10,023 nt of DNA from an uncultured Fretibacterium sp. (GCA_937899395.1 CALBPU010000124.1:1-10023), one strand, 5' to 3'. Shown: positions 1 through 7,164, counted from the first letter of the stretch. Notes: generated by a model from the sequence alone, not told the origin. Translations and numbers: made by a program.

Positions 1-101
1 GTTGTCAAAAAATAAACGAAAACTGCCGCCGCTAATCCGATTAACAGCATTATCAAAAATATGTTAAATACCTGACGAATTTTGTTGAAAAATTTTCCCA
101 T
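1..101 (-). CDS. Partial CDS: N-terminus of a small membrane-anchored protein
   Basis: An open frame starts at the ATG at 101-99 and stays open to the window edge (33 full codons). The start is supported by a ribosome site, AAAGGTGAG, at about 119-110. The visible N-terminus is a short basic stretch (MGKFFNKIRQ) followed by roughly 20 hydrophobic residues rich in Ile, Leu, Ala, Val and Phe. This looks like an N-terminal membrane anchor or an uncleaved signal sequence with the rest probably outside or in the membrane. The gene lies 20 bases after the SPFH gene on the same strand, so the two are probably co-transcribed. SPFH/zinc-ribbon proteins often sit beside small membrane partners, so an accessory membrane role is possible, but that is inference. 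I do not recognise the family from 33 residues. Confidence 0.6.
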   Translation of the reverse strand, partial: MGKFFNKIRQVFNIFLIMLLIGLAAAVFVYFLT

Positions 102-121
102 AATTTTTTCTCACCTTTCTT

Positions 122-1249
122 TTATGAAATTTGTGTTCCGCAATTCGGACAGAATTTTGCTCCCGGTATTAAAGCATTTCCGCATTTCGGACAAGCCAAC
201 CTCGCTCCGCAATACATACAGAATGAAGCACCTGCCATAACATTTTTTCCGCATGAAGGACAAACTGTTTCGCCTGAATTTTGTTTTTCAGTTTGAGTAG
301 GTTGAGGAGCTGAAAAATTTTGTTGAACTTGTTGAGGCTGTTGTTGAGGATTAATATATTGTCCCATTTGAGCCGCCATTTGACCGAACATTCCTCCCAT
401 TCCCATTCCTGCTCCAAGTCCTACGCCTGCTCCGAGCAAATTACTTCCGCCCTCATTTTTAGCCGCGTTTTCCATAACATCGAACGAACGTTTTTGCTGA
501 TAGTTATAACCTATAACATTCATGCTGGCACGTTCGCTCATAGCGTCCTTCAATTTTTTCAGGCTGTCATCTTCAACAACATTAACCGAGCCGAAATAAA
601 AATTCAATGCCTCAATTCCGTAATTTGCAAATTCAGGTTTGATTTTTTCGACGGCCTCGTTGGACATGTCTTCAAGGTATGAATTAATCTCAAAAATATT
701 TACTTTCTTATGAGCTATGTAAGTTGAAATCATATCGCCCATTCTGCTGAGAATTAATCCCTTGAAATAAGTTTCAATGTCCTCACGGCTTAATGAGTTT
801 TTATTTCCTGCAAGCTTCAAAACAAACTGTCTGCTCTCGTTTACTCTTAATCCGAATTGGCCGTATGCTCTGACATAAATCGGAATTTGATATTCAGGGT
901 CTCGTAACAAAATCGGTGATTGAGTTCCCCATTTTACATCAAGCAAATTAACTTTGTTGATGAACCACACTCCCGCCTTAAAAGCACTTTCACCTCCTGT
1001 AGGCAAGTTAATTAATCTGCGCAATAAAGGAATGTTATCAGTCGATAACGAATGCCTCCCTGCTCTGAACAAGTCCAATGCTTGACCGTCCCTGAATAAA
1101 ATTGCTTCCTGATTTTCACGAACTATTAATTGCGTCCAGTTCCCTAATTCTTCACTCTTAGAAGGATTTTTTTTATCAACGTAACGCCACGCTAAAACAT
1201 CATTTGAATTTAACGTGTCGTCCCATTGAACAATTTGAATTATTGCCAT
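122..1249 (-). CDS. SPFH/band-7 domain protein with C-terminal double zinc ribbon (YdjI-like)
   Basis: The 375-residue protein starts MAIIQIVQWDD and has the layout of the bacterial YdjI / 'virion core protein-like' SPFH family. An N-terminal SPFH domain (about 20-240) is followed by a helical stretch, a Gly/Ala/Met-rich segment (about 270-300), a Gln/Pro-rich linker (about 300-325) and two zinc ribbons. The ribbons use Cys 330, 333, 344, 347 and Cys 353, 356, 367, 370. No signal peptide or clear transmembrane helix is seen, so it is likely cytosolic and membrane-associated through partners. In Bacillus subtilis the relative YdjI works with YdjG/YdjH and PspA in membrane-stress protection; no pspA is visible here. 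The start is supported by AGGTGA at 1264-1259. A membrane protein gene follows directly. Family assignment is firm; the cellular role is inferred. Confidence 0.87.
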   Translation of the reverse strand: MAIIQIVQWDDTLNSNDVLAWRYVDKKNPSKSEELGNWTQLIVRENQEAILFRDGQALDLFRAGRHSLSTDNIPLLRRLINLPTGGESAFKAGVWFINKVNLLDVKWGTQSPILLRDPEYQIPIYVRAYGQFGLRVNESRQFVLKLAGNKNSLSREDIETYFKGLILSRMGDMISTYIAHKKVNIFEINSYLEDMSNEAVEKIKPEFANYGIEALNFYFGSVNVVEDDSLKKLKDAMSERASMNVIGYNYQQKRSFDVMENAAKNEGGSNLLGAGVGLGAGMGMGGMFGQMAAQMGQYINPQQQPQQVQQNFSAPQPTQTEKQNSGETVCPSCGKNVMAGASFCMYCGARLACPKCGNALIPGAKFCPNCGTQIS

Positions 1250-1299
1250 TGTATTTTTTCACCTGTTCATAAAAATTTTTTTTATTATATTATATTGCC
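1250..1299. promoter_or_regulatory. Divergent promoter region between the SPFH gene and ttcA
   Basis: This 50-base AT-rich gap must serve both divergent units. On the minus strand two overlapping perfect TATAAT hexamers lie at 1294-1289 and 1289-1284. They leave a leader of about 30 bases with an AGGTGA ribosome site at 1264-1259 for the SPFH gene. No good -35 is visible upstream of them, where ttcA already codes. On the plus strand TATTAT at 1283-1288 or TATATT at 1291-1296 could act as -10 for ttcA, which would put the transcript start at or very near its ATG. The minus-strand promoter is the better supported one. Confidence 0.5.
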
Positions 1300-2034
1300 A
1301 TGAAAAATTTTAATGTTCCTTTATGTAACGCTCTTAGAAGAAAAATCGGTAAGGCTCTCGCTAATTGGCACATGATTAACGAAGGTGATAAAGTTTTAGT
1401 TGGTCTCTCGGGAGGAAAAGACAGTTTAGTTTTGTTGCACGCTCTTAACGATTTCTCAAAACGAAGCCCCGTTAAATTTTCGCTCTCTGCTTTTACAGTG
1501 AAATTAACGGGAATGAATACAGAACCGTTAGAAGATTATTGCGAGAAAAAAAATATTGATTACAAAATCATCGAACATCCTATCATCGAAATTATTAATA
1601 TTCGTAACGAAAAATCGCCTTGTTCATTTTGTGCAAATATGAGAAGAGGCATTATAAGCTCATGGGCATCTGAAAACGGTTTCAACAAATTAGCTTTAGG
1701 TCATAGTCTTGATGATTCTGTCGAAACTTTTTTCATGAATTTGTTTCACACAGGACGGGCAAAAAGTTTCATGCCTGTAGCTCACATGTCAAGAACTAAC
1801 GTAACAGTAATACGGCCTTTGGTTTTGTCAAGTGAAGCAGCGATTATTGACGAAGCAAAACGGCTTGAACTTCCTGTTATTCCGAGTGCCTGTCCTTTTG
1901 CAGGACATACTCAAAGACAAAAGACCCGTGAATTTGTTTATGAGCTTCAGAAGAACGTACCCGATATTCAAGGTAAAATTATTCATGCTCTTGAAAATTT
2001 ATCGACATCAGAAAGCTGGCAAATATTAGAATGA
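1300..2034 (+). CDS. ttcA: TtcA-family tRNA 2-thiocytidine biosynthesis protein (PP-loop ATPase)
   Basis: The 244-residue protein belongs to the TtcA branch of PP-loop enzymes, which adenylate and thiolate cytidine 32 of certain tRNAs with the help of an iron-sulfur cluster. The PP-loop SGGKDS is at 37-42. CSFC (Cys108, Cys111), followed by the family's MRRG stretch, plus a third cysteine, Cys198 in IPSACP, match the three cysteines that hold the cluster in E. coli TtcA. LGHSLDDSVETFFMN (133-147) matches the conserved second substrate/ATP segment. The start at 1300 fits the family N-terminus (ALRRKIGKAL ahead of the PP-loop) but has no visible Shine-Dalgarno sequence. The protein is shorter than E. 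coli TtcA (about 310 residues), as in many anaerobes. It overlaps mutS by four bases. A closely related thiolation target cannot be excluded. Confidence 0.83.
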   Translation: MKNFNVPLCNALRRKIGKALANWHMINEGDKVLVGLSGGKDSLVLLHALNDFSKRSPVKFSLSAFTVKLTGMNTEPLEDYCEKKNIDYKIIEHPIIEIINIRNEKSPCSFCANMRRGIISSWASENGFNKLALGHSLDDSVETFFMNLFHTGRAKSFMPVAHMSRTNVTVIRPLVLSSEAAIIDEAKRLELPVIPSACPFAGHTQRQKTREFVYELQKNVPDIQGKIIHALENLSTSESWQILE

Positions 2035-4694
2035 TACCTTCAGATATAAAAATTACTCCTTGGCTCGAACAGTACAAGATTTTCAAGGAACAATATCAGG
2101 ATTGTTTGTTATTGTTCAGAATGGGAGATTTTTACGAGATGTTTTTCGATGATGCTAAGAATGCTGCGGCAGTTTTGGATATTGCATTGACTGCCAGAGA
2201 TTCTCAAAAGAAAATTCCTATGGCAGGAATACCTTATCATGCTTTGAACATTTATTTAGGGAGATTGATTAAGGCGGGCTACAGGGCTGCAATATGTGAG
2301 CAAATCGGTGAACCTGATCCGAAAAAGGGAATTGTTGAACGTAAAGTTATCCGTGTAGTAACTCCCGGAACTTATGTGCCTGATGATAATTCGGGAGATT
2401 TAAGCGGACATTTAGCTTCAGTTTGGCCGTTGAAAAATGGAATTGCAGTTGCTCTTTTATCCGTTAATACAGGAGACCTTGAAGCAGGAACTTTGAGTGA
2501 ACGTGAAGCTGCCGCAATGATTACAGCTTTTTCTCCGGGAGAAATTCTTTATCCTTCAAACGTAAAAAAATTACCCGAATTTTTGAATGATTATAATTTG
2601 TTACCTGTTTCAGCGGAAAATTTCAAAATCGAAAGTGCTGCGGTGAAATTAAAATCAGCTTTGAAAGTTTCAAGGCTCGAAGGTTTCGGAATTGATGAAG
2701 ACGATCCGTGTGTCGGAAGTGCATGGGCTGCTCTTGAATATCTTTCGGCTACACAGTTCAGCACGTTAAACAGCATACTAAAAATTTCACCTCTATTAAT
2801 AAGAGAGAGAATGAGTTTAGATTCTGCTGCTCAAAAAAATTTGGAGTTAATTCCCGAAACATCGGGCGATAGTGTTTCGTTGTTATCATCAATCGACAAA
2901 TGTAGAACACCTATGGGAAAACGAGCTTTAAGAGATTGGATATTAAGACCTTTAATGGACTTGAAAGGAATCGAACGCAGGCAAAAATCTATTGAAGTTC
3001 TTGTTAATGCTCGAAGTGAATGTTCAATGATGTCGGATTTATTGGCAGGCACGAGAGATATTGAGAGGGCTTTATCGAGGCTTTCACTTGGAACAGGAAA
3101 CCCTACGGATTTAGGAGCAATTCGGGACACTCTCAGGATAATTCCCGACATTAAAAATATTTCACTTCCGAACCCCTCTGTTGATAAATCGACATCTCCC
3201 CTTAGCAGTGGAGACGAGAATCTTGCCGCCCTTGATAAGGGGAGGGGAACCGCTTCAGCGGTGGAGGGGTTAATAAAAAATATTCCTGACCTTAAAAATT
3301 TAAGCGAATATTTAGAGAGTGCTTTAGAAGAAAATTTGCCTCGAAATTTTGGAGCATGGCCGATAATTCGTTCAAGTTTTAATCAGGAGCTTGAAGAATG
3401 GCGAAATATTTCAACACAGGGCGAAAAATGGCTCTCTGAATATCTTGAAAAGGAACGTGAAGCAACTGCAACTCCGAAATTAAAAGCAGGTTTCACAAAT
3501 GCCTTCGGATATTATTTAGAGGCAGGGAAAAACGGTTTGACAATTCAGCCCGATTATTTCAGACAAACTCAAACTCTTGTAAATTCAAAACGATATACGA
3601 CACCTGAACTCAAAAATTTTGAGACGAAGATGTTAAACAGCAGTGCCGAAATCTCACGAATTGAGACCGAAATTTATAACGAAATAATCAATAAAACTCT
3701 TGAATATGGAGGACAATTAAGATTAACAGGAAAATTATTAGGAATTTTGGATTGCGTTTCATCATTTGCGGGACTAGCCAGAGACAGAAATTATGTTTGC
3801 CCTGTTGTTGATAATTCGGACGTAATTGAAATTAAAGGAGGCCGACACCCGGTCATTGAAAACGAATTGAGGACTTCAGGATTTGTTCCTAACGACGTGA
3901 AAATTAACTGCGGCGATAATAAATCACGTGTAATAATTTTAACAGGCCCTAACATGGCAGGAAAATCAACTTGGTTAAGAATGACGGCTTTATTATCAAT
4001 AATGGCTCAAGCCGGATTATGGCTACCTGCTGAAAAAGCAAGGTTCGGACTTGTTGACAGAGTTTTCACTCGAATTGGAGCAAGAGATGATTTAGTCAGA
4101 GGCAGCAGTACATTTATGGTTGAAATGTTGGAGACTGCGAATATTTTGAACAACGTAACAGACAGAAGCCTGATAATTTTAGATGAGGTCGGACGAGGTA
4201 CAGCTACGTGGGACGGAATGAGCATAGCTTGGGCAGTACTTGAATATTTGCAGGGAGCTTCAAAATCGCGGGTATTATTTGCTACACATTATCATGAATT
4301 AACATGCCTTGAACAAAGATTAGAGGGCGTTAAAAATTACAGCATGGCCGTTTCTGAAGGTAAGGACGGAATTTTATTTTTGCATCAGGTTGAAGAAGGA
4401 GCAGCGGATCGTTCGTACGGAATTGAAGTAGCGAGATTAGCAGGGCTTCCTGATGTAGTTTTGAGGAGATCTTTTGAACTTCTTGAAAATTTCGAGAAAG
4501 AGGGAGTTAATACCGAAAAAATTTCCGAACCTCTTCCTCAAATTGCATTAAAACGTCAGATTATGTTATTTTCACCTGAGACTGACGGAATTATTGAAGA
4601 GCTTGCAAGCCTCGATATGGATAACATAACTCCTAAACAGGCCATGAAAATTTTGTACAGGCTCAACGAAAAAAGCAAAAATTCACGAAGCTAA
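2031..4694 (+). CDS. mutS: DNA mismatch repair protein MutS
   Basis: MutS binds mismatched or looped-out bases as a dimer and uses ATP to signal to downstream repair proteins. The 887-residue protein has all family parts. The N-terminal mismatch-binding domain has the Phe-x-Glu motif in GDFYEMF (Phe34, Glu36). The connector, core and lever domains follow, and then the C-terminal ABC-type ATPase with Walker A GPNMAGKST (639-647), Walker B LIILDE (Asp718, Glu719) and the TATWDGMSIAWAVLEYL and FATHYHEL segments. Translation is probably coupled to ttcA, because the start lies in an ATGA overlap. Residues 381-414 (NPSVDKSTSP to SAVEGL) are encoded by a palindromic insertion in the lever region. 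Without them the length is 853, the same as E. coli MutS, and the frame is intact, so the protein is probably functional. No mutL is in the window. Confidence 0.97.
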   Translation: MIPSDIKITPWLEQYKIFKEQYQDCLLLFRMGDFYEMFFDDAKNAAAVLDIALTARDSQKKIPMAGIPYHALNIYLGRLIKAGYRAAICEQIGEPDPKKGIVERKVIRVVTPGTYVPDDNSGDLSGHLASVWPLKNGIAVALLSVNTGDLEAGTLSEREAAAMITAFSPGEILYPSNVKKLPEFLNDYNLLPVSAENFKIESAAVKLKSALKVSRLEGFGIDEDDPCVGSAWAALEYLSATQFSTLNSILKISPLLIRERMSLDSAAQKNLELIPETSGDSVSLLSSIDKCRTPMGKRALRDWILRPLMDLKGIERRQKSIEVLVNARSECSMMSDLLAGTRDIERALSRLSLGTGNPTDLGAIRDTLRIIPDIKNISLPNPSVDKSTSPLSSGDENLAALDKGRGTASAVEGLIKNIPDLKNLSEYLESALEENLPRNFGAWPIIRSSFNQELEEWRNISTQGEKWLSEYLEKEREATATPKLKAGFTNAFGYYLEAGKNGLTIQPDYFRQTQTLVNSKRYTTPELKNFETKMLNSSAEISRIETEIYNEIINKTLEYGGQLRLTGKLLGILDCVSSFAGLARDRNYVCPVVDNSDVIEIKGGRHPVIENELRTSGFVPNDVKINCGDNKSRVIILTGPNMAGKSTWLRMTALLSIMAQAGLWLPAEKARFGLVDRVFTRIGARDDLVRGSSTFMVEMLETANILNNVTDRSLIILDEVGRGTATWDGMSIAWAVLEYLQGASKSRVLFATHYHELTCLEQRLEGVKNYSMAVSEGKDGILFLHQVEEGAADRSYGIEVARLAGLPDVVLRRSFELLENFEKEGVNTEKISEPLPQIALKRQIMLFSPETDGIIEELASLDMDNITPKQAMKILYRLNEKSKNSRS
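3171..3271 (+). repeat. Palindromic, cloverleaf-like insertion element within mutS
   Basis: This 101-base, GC-richer block interrupts the AT-rich mutS gene without breaking its frame. Its ends are perfect 8-base inverted repeats, AACCCCTC (3171-3178) and GAGGGGTT (3264-3271). Nested inside are a perfect 9-base stem, CTCCCCTTA (3196-3204) with TAAGGGGAG (3236-3244), and two side hairpins: TGTTGAT/ATCGACA (3179-3185/3188-3194, one G-T pair) and ACCGCT/AGCGGT (3249-3254/3257-3262). The fold is a cloverleaf with a 31-base central loop. There is no transposase, so it would be a non-autonomous repeat. Layout and end sequences resemble the AACCCCTC...GAGGGGTT repeats I recall from gut Firmicutes genomes; a search would have to confirm this. 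Target-site duplication is not resolvable. Confidence 0.75.
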
Positions 4695-5503
4695 CGTTCA
4701 TTAACAACAGTTTCTCCTGATTTAACGGAATGAGTCAGCCAGACATTACCGCCTATTACGCAGTTGTCTCCGATTACTGTTTGCCCTCCTAAAATCGTAG
4801 CTCCTGCATAAATTACAACGTCGTTGCCAATATCAGGGTGTCGTTTAATTCCCTTAATCAACGTCCCGTCAGGTGCAGCATCAAAACTTTTTGCTCCTAT
4901 AGTAACGTTCTGATAAATTTTCACTCGATTTCCTATTGTCGATGTCTCACCGATTACAACGCCCGTTCCGTGATCAATGAAAAAATATTCGCCTATCGAA
5001 GCTCCCGGGTGAATGTCAATTCCTGTTAATTTGTGAGCATACTCGGTGATTATTCTAGGCACTAAAGGAACATTCATGACATAGAGTTCGTGAGCTACTC
5101 TGTAAGCACTTATGGCAATGAATGCGGGATAAGCCAAAATAATTTCGTCGGTATTTTTAGCAGCAGGGTCTCCCTGATAAGCCGCCGTTATATCGGTCAA
5201 TAATTTTTTGCGGATTTCAGGGAGTTTTGAAATTAATTTCGCCGTTAAAGTTTCGGAGATGTTATTAACTTCGTCATGCAAAATTTTTTTGATGGCGTTA
5301 TTAATTTTTTCGCTTGCTAGTTTCAAATTTTCAGCGATGCTTCTTCCCTCATGATTAATATGTGAAGGAAACATTGCTGCTTGAATATTAAGGAATGCCG
5401 ATTCGATGTTCTCTTTAATTCCGTTGTAATTAAATTTGTCTTCAGCAGTTAATGAAATTAATTCAGCCTCAGAATTTTTCATTGCCTCTTCTAAACTGCT
5501 CAT
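4691..5503 (-). CDS. cysE: Serine O-acetyltransferase (EpsC/CysE type)
   Basis: This enzyme acetylates L-serine with acetyl-CoA to give O-acetylserine, the substrate of the neighbouring cysteine synthase. The 270-residue protein has a helical N-terminal part (1-160, with the family segment YPAFIAISAYRVAHELY at 125-141) and a C-terminal left-handed beta-helix of hexapeptide repeats. The Asp-His pair in IDHGTG (Asp177, His178) and His222 in KRHPDIG match the catalytic residues of CysE. The inserted loop after NVTIGAKS is typical of the EpsC subtype. The C-terminus stops at TVVNER, soon after the last coil, without the tail ending in Ile that docks into CysK in other bacteria. The start lies 3 bases after the cysK stop with no clear Shine-Dalgarno, so translation is probably coupled; Met8, preceded by AGAGG, is a weaker alternative. 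The stop codon overlaps that of mutS. Confidence 0.93.
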   Translation of the reverse strand: MSSLEEAMKNSEAELISLTAEDKFNYNGIKENIESAFLNIQAAMFPSHINHEGRSIAENLKLASEKINNAIKKILHDEVNNISETLTAKLISKLPEIRKKLLTDITAAYQGDPAAKNTDEIILAYPAFIAISAYRVAHELYVMNVPLVPRIITEYAHKLTGIDIHPGASIGEYFFIDHGTGVVIGETSTIGNRVKIYQNVTIGAKSFDAAPDGTLIKGIKRHPDIGNDVVIYAGATILGGQTVIGDNCVIGGNVWLTHSVKSGETVVNER

Positions 5504-5506
5504 AAT

Positions 5507-6433
5507 TTAATCTGCGAATAATGCTGTCGATAAATAACGTTCTCCCGTATCAGGAAGAATTACGGCGATATTTTTGCCTTTAGCTTCATCACGTTTAGCG
5601 ATTTCGATAGCGGCATAAAGAGCTGCACCTGATGAAATTCCTACAAGGAAGCCCTCAACTTTGCCGATTAATTTTCCCGTGTTAATAGCGTCATCATCTT
5701 TTACGGCTATGATTTCGTTGTAAAGCCTAGTGTTCAAAACTTCGGGAACAAATCCTGCTCCTATTCCCTGAATTTTATGAGAGCCTGAACGTCCTGATGA
5801 TAAAACAGGAGAGCCTGCAGGTTCAACAGCAATAATTTTCACATTGGGATTTTGAAATCTCAAATATTCTCCCGTGCCTGTTAAAGTTCCGCCTGTTCCA
5901 ACTCCTGCAACAAAATAATCAACATGGCCTTCAGTGTCATTCCAAATTTCAGGGCCTGTAGTTTCACGATGAATTTTGGGGTTTGAAGGATTAACGAATT
6001 GTCCCGCGATGAAGCTGTTGGGAATTTCGGCTGCAAGTTCAGAGGCTTTTTCGATTGCGCCTTTCATTCCTTTTGAACCTTCCGTCAAAACTAATTCAGC
6101 TCCGTAAGCCTTCATTAATTTTCTGCGTTCGATTGACATTGTTTCGGGCATAACGATTATGATTCTGTAACCTCGTGCTGCTGCAACTGATGAAAGACCA
6201 ATGCCTGTATTGCCGCTTGTAGGTTCGATGATTACGCTGTTGGGGTTGAGTTTTCCTTCTGCTTCAGCGTCATCAATCATTGCTTTAGCGATTCTGTCTT
6301 TAACACTTCCGGCAGGGTTAAAATATTCGAGCTTTGCCAAAATTTTTGCGTTAAGATTAAAATGCTTCTCAATTTTTGCGAGTTCAAGCAAAGGTGTATG
6401 TCCTATTAATTGGTCTATTGATTTATAAATCAT
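5507..6433 (-). CDS. cysK: Cysteine synthase A (O-acetylserine sulfhydrylase)
   Basis: This PLP enzyme makes L-cysteine from O-acetylserine and sulfide in the cytosol. At 308 residues it has full family length. The PLP lysine is Lys45 in NPAGSVKDR. The substrate loop TSGNTG is at 72-77, the phosphate-binding GVGTGGTLTG at 177-186, the loop KIQGIGAGFVP at 220-230, GISSGAA at 265-271, and the C-terminal DTGERYLSTALF is intact. The start is clear: AAGGAGAG at 6451-6444 lies 10 bases before the ATG. It is the first gene of a cysK-cysE operon, in which the two consecutive enzymes of cysteine synthesis are produced together. It diverges from an EamB-like exporter. I see no T-box or riboswitch in the short leader, so control is more likely by a DNA-binding regulator. 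The assignment to CysK rather than CysM or cystathionine beta-synthase rests on length and motifs and is strong. Confidence 0.96.
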   Translation of the reverse strand: MIYKSIDQLIGHTPLLELAKIEKHFNLNAKILAKLEYFNPAGSVKDRIAKAMIDDAEAEGKLNPNSVIIEPTSGNTGIGLSSVAAARGYRIIIVMPETMSIERRKLMKAYGAELVLTEGSKGMKGAIEKASELAAEIPNSFIAGQFVNPSNPKIHRETTGPEIWNDTEGHVDYFVAGVGTGGTLTGTGEYLRFQNPNVKIIAVEPAGSPVLSSGRSGSHKIQGIGAGFVPEVLNTRLYNEIIAVKDDDAINTGKLIGKVEGFLVGISSGAALYAAIEIAKRDEAKGKNIAVILPDTGERYLSTALFAD

Positions 6434-6466
6434 AATAAAAAATCTCTCCTTAATAAATTCTTATTG

Positions 6467-6475
6467 TGATATATT
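6467..6475 (+). promoter_or_regulatory. Extended -10 promoter for the EamB-like exporter
   Basis: TGATATATT at 6467-6475 is an extended -10 (TG, one base, TATATT). Such promoters can work without a good -35, and none is seen about 17 bases upstream. The transcript would begin near 6482, giving a leader of about 26 bases. It holds a strong AAGGAGG ribosome site at 6489-6495, 12 bases before the ATG at 6508. Confidence 0.5.
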
Positions 6476-6498
6476 AGCGAAAAATTTTAAGGAGGCAA
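6471..6498 (-). promoter_or_regulatory. cysK: Candidate cysK-cysE promoter
   Basis: Read on the minus strand, TTGCCT (6498-6493) and TAATAT (6476-6471) are separated by 16 bases; each matches four of six consensus bases. The transcript would start near 6464 and carry a leader of about 30 bases with the AAGGAGAG ribosome site at 6451-6444. The -10 uses the same bases as the -10 of the divergent exporter gene. A 5-base dyad, AATAA-ATTC-TTATT (6452-6465), at the predicted start is a possible operator, but such AT-rich dyads arise easily by chance. Confidence 0.4.
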
Positions 6499-6507
6499 GT
6501 TTCATTT

Positions 6508-7101
6508 ATGATACAAACTTTTTTATCATACATCACATATCTTCTTGTTACAGCATTTACGCCCGGCCCTAATAATATAATGTCGCTTTACACAGTCAGT
6601 ACTGAAGGCTGGAAGAAAGGCCGTGAAGTTATCTCAGGAATTTTGACGGGGCTTTTAATGCTGATAATTTTTGTGATAATTTCATGTCATGAACTGGCGA
6701 AATATATTCCGGGAATTGTTGAATATTTGAAGTATATCGGAGCAGCATATATATTTTTTCTTGCTTATAAGATCGCTGTAAGTAAACCGGGCAAAGAAAA
6801 TTCTCAAGACGATAACAAAAGTTCAATAAATTTTAAGAGCGGATTTTTTTTATCAATTTCAAACATGAAAGTAATTTTATTTTTGATGACACTTTTTACG
6901 GCATATATTATTCCGTCGGGGGCAAGTCTTGCTGAAATGTTTCTGCACGGTTTTGTTGTAATAACGGTGAACGTTATGAGCCTTTCAACATGGGGAACGG
7001 CAGGAGGATTAATGCAAAAATTTTTAACGAAATATTACAGGCCGTTTAATATTTTGATGGGAATAATTTTAGCGTGGTGTGCCGTGAAAATTCTGCTTTG
7101 A
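6508..7101 (+). CDS. LysE/RhtB-family exporter, EamB-like (cysteine/O-acetylserine efflux)
   Basis: The 197-residue inner-membrane protein has the six-helix LysE/RhtB layout. The family signature TPGPNNIMS lies at 18-26 at the end of the first helix, GAAYIFFLAYKIA follows the third hydrophobic segment, a hydrophilic loop (about 92-108) precedes FFLSISNMKVILFLMTL, and the C-terminus ends WCAVKILL. Recalled from memory, E. coli EamB (YfiK, 195 residues) matches it along its length, including TPGPNNI, GAAYI-WLAWKIA, a VNVKIILY segment and a YCAVRI end. EamB exports O-acetylserine and cysteine. Divergence from cysK-cysE supports the same substrates here, so the protein may relieve excess cysteine or its precursor. 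Family is certain; substrate is inferred. Start is fixed by the AAGGAGG site. Confidence 0.88.
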   Translation: MIQTFLSYITYLLVTAFTPGPNNIMSLYTVSTEGWKKGREVISGILTGLLMLIIFVIISCHELAKYIPGIVEYLKYIGAAYIFFLAYKIAVSKPGKENSQDDNKSSINFKSGFFLSISNMKVILFLMTLFTAYIIPSGASLAEMFLHGFVVITVNVMSLSTWGTAGGLMQKFLTKYYRPFNILMGIILAWCAVKILL

Positions 7102-7117
7102 AAATTACAAAATTATT

Positions 7118-7146
7118 TTGACAATTTCGACGTTTTAGATTAACAT
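7118..7146 (+). promoter_or_regulatory. Promoter of the ATP-grasp/alpha-E/transglutaminase operon
   Basis: A perfect -35 TTGACA (7118-7123) is followed after exactly 17 bases by TAACAT (7141-7146, four of six consensus bases). The predicted transcript start near 7153 leaves a short leader of about 25 bases with a GAGGG ribosome site. It lies 16 bases after the exporter stop, where no terminator hairpin is visible, so read-through from the exporter gene is also possible. Confidence 0.6.
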
Positions 7147-7164
7147 ATTTCGCAATTTTTTTAT

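Noticed and set aside
320..682. Plus-strand open frame of 120 codons opposite the SPFH gene
   Set aside because: It is antisense to a gene with clear domains; its product has no recognisable motif and is rich in His/Cys/Ser as expected from a reversed frame.
2831..3151. Minus-strand open frame of 106 codons inside mutS
   Set aside because: It lies wholly within the conserved MutS core/lever coding region, has no ribosome site and no family features.
3196..3244. The inner stem of the mutS element as a transcription terminator
   Set aside because: It is not followed by a T-run on the coding strand, the loop is 31 bases, and mutS continues for about 1450 bases with all its motifs.
6434..6470. 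T-box or riboswitch leader for the cysK-cysE operon
   Set aside because: The space from predicted transcript start to ATG is about 30 bases, too short for any known T-box or cysteine-related riboswitch, and no stem-loop is visible.
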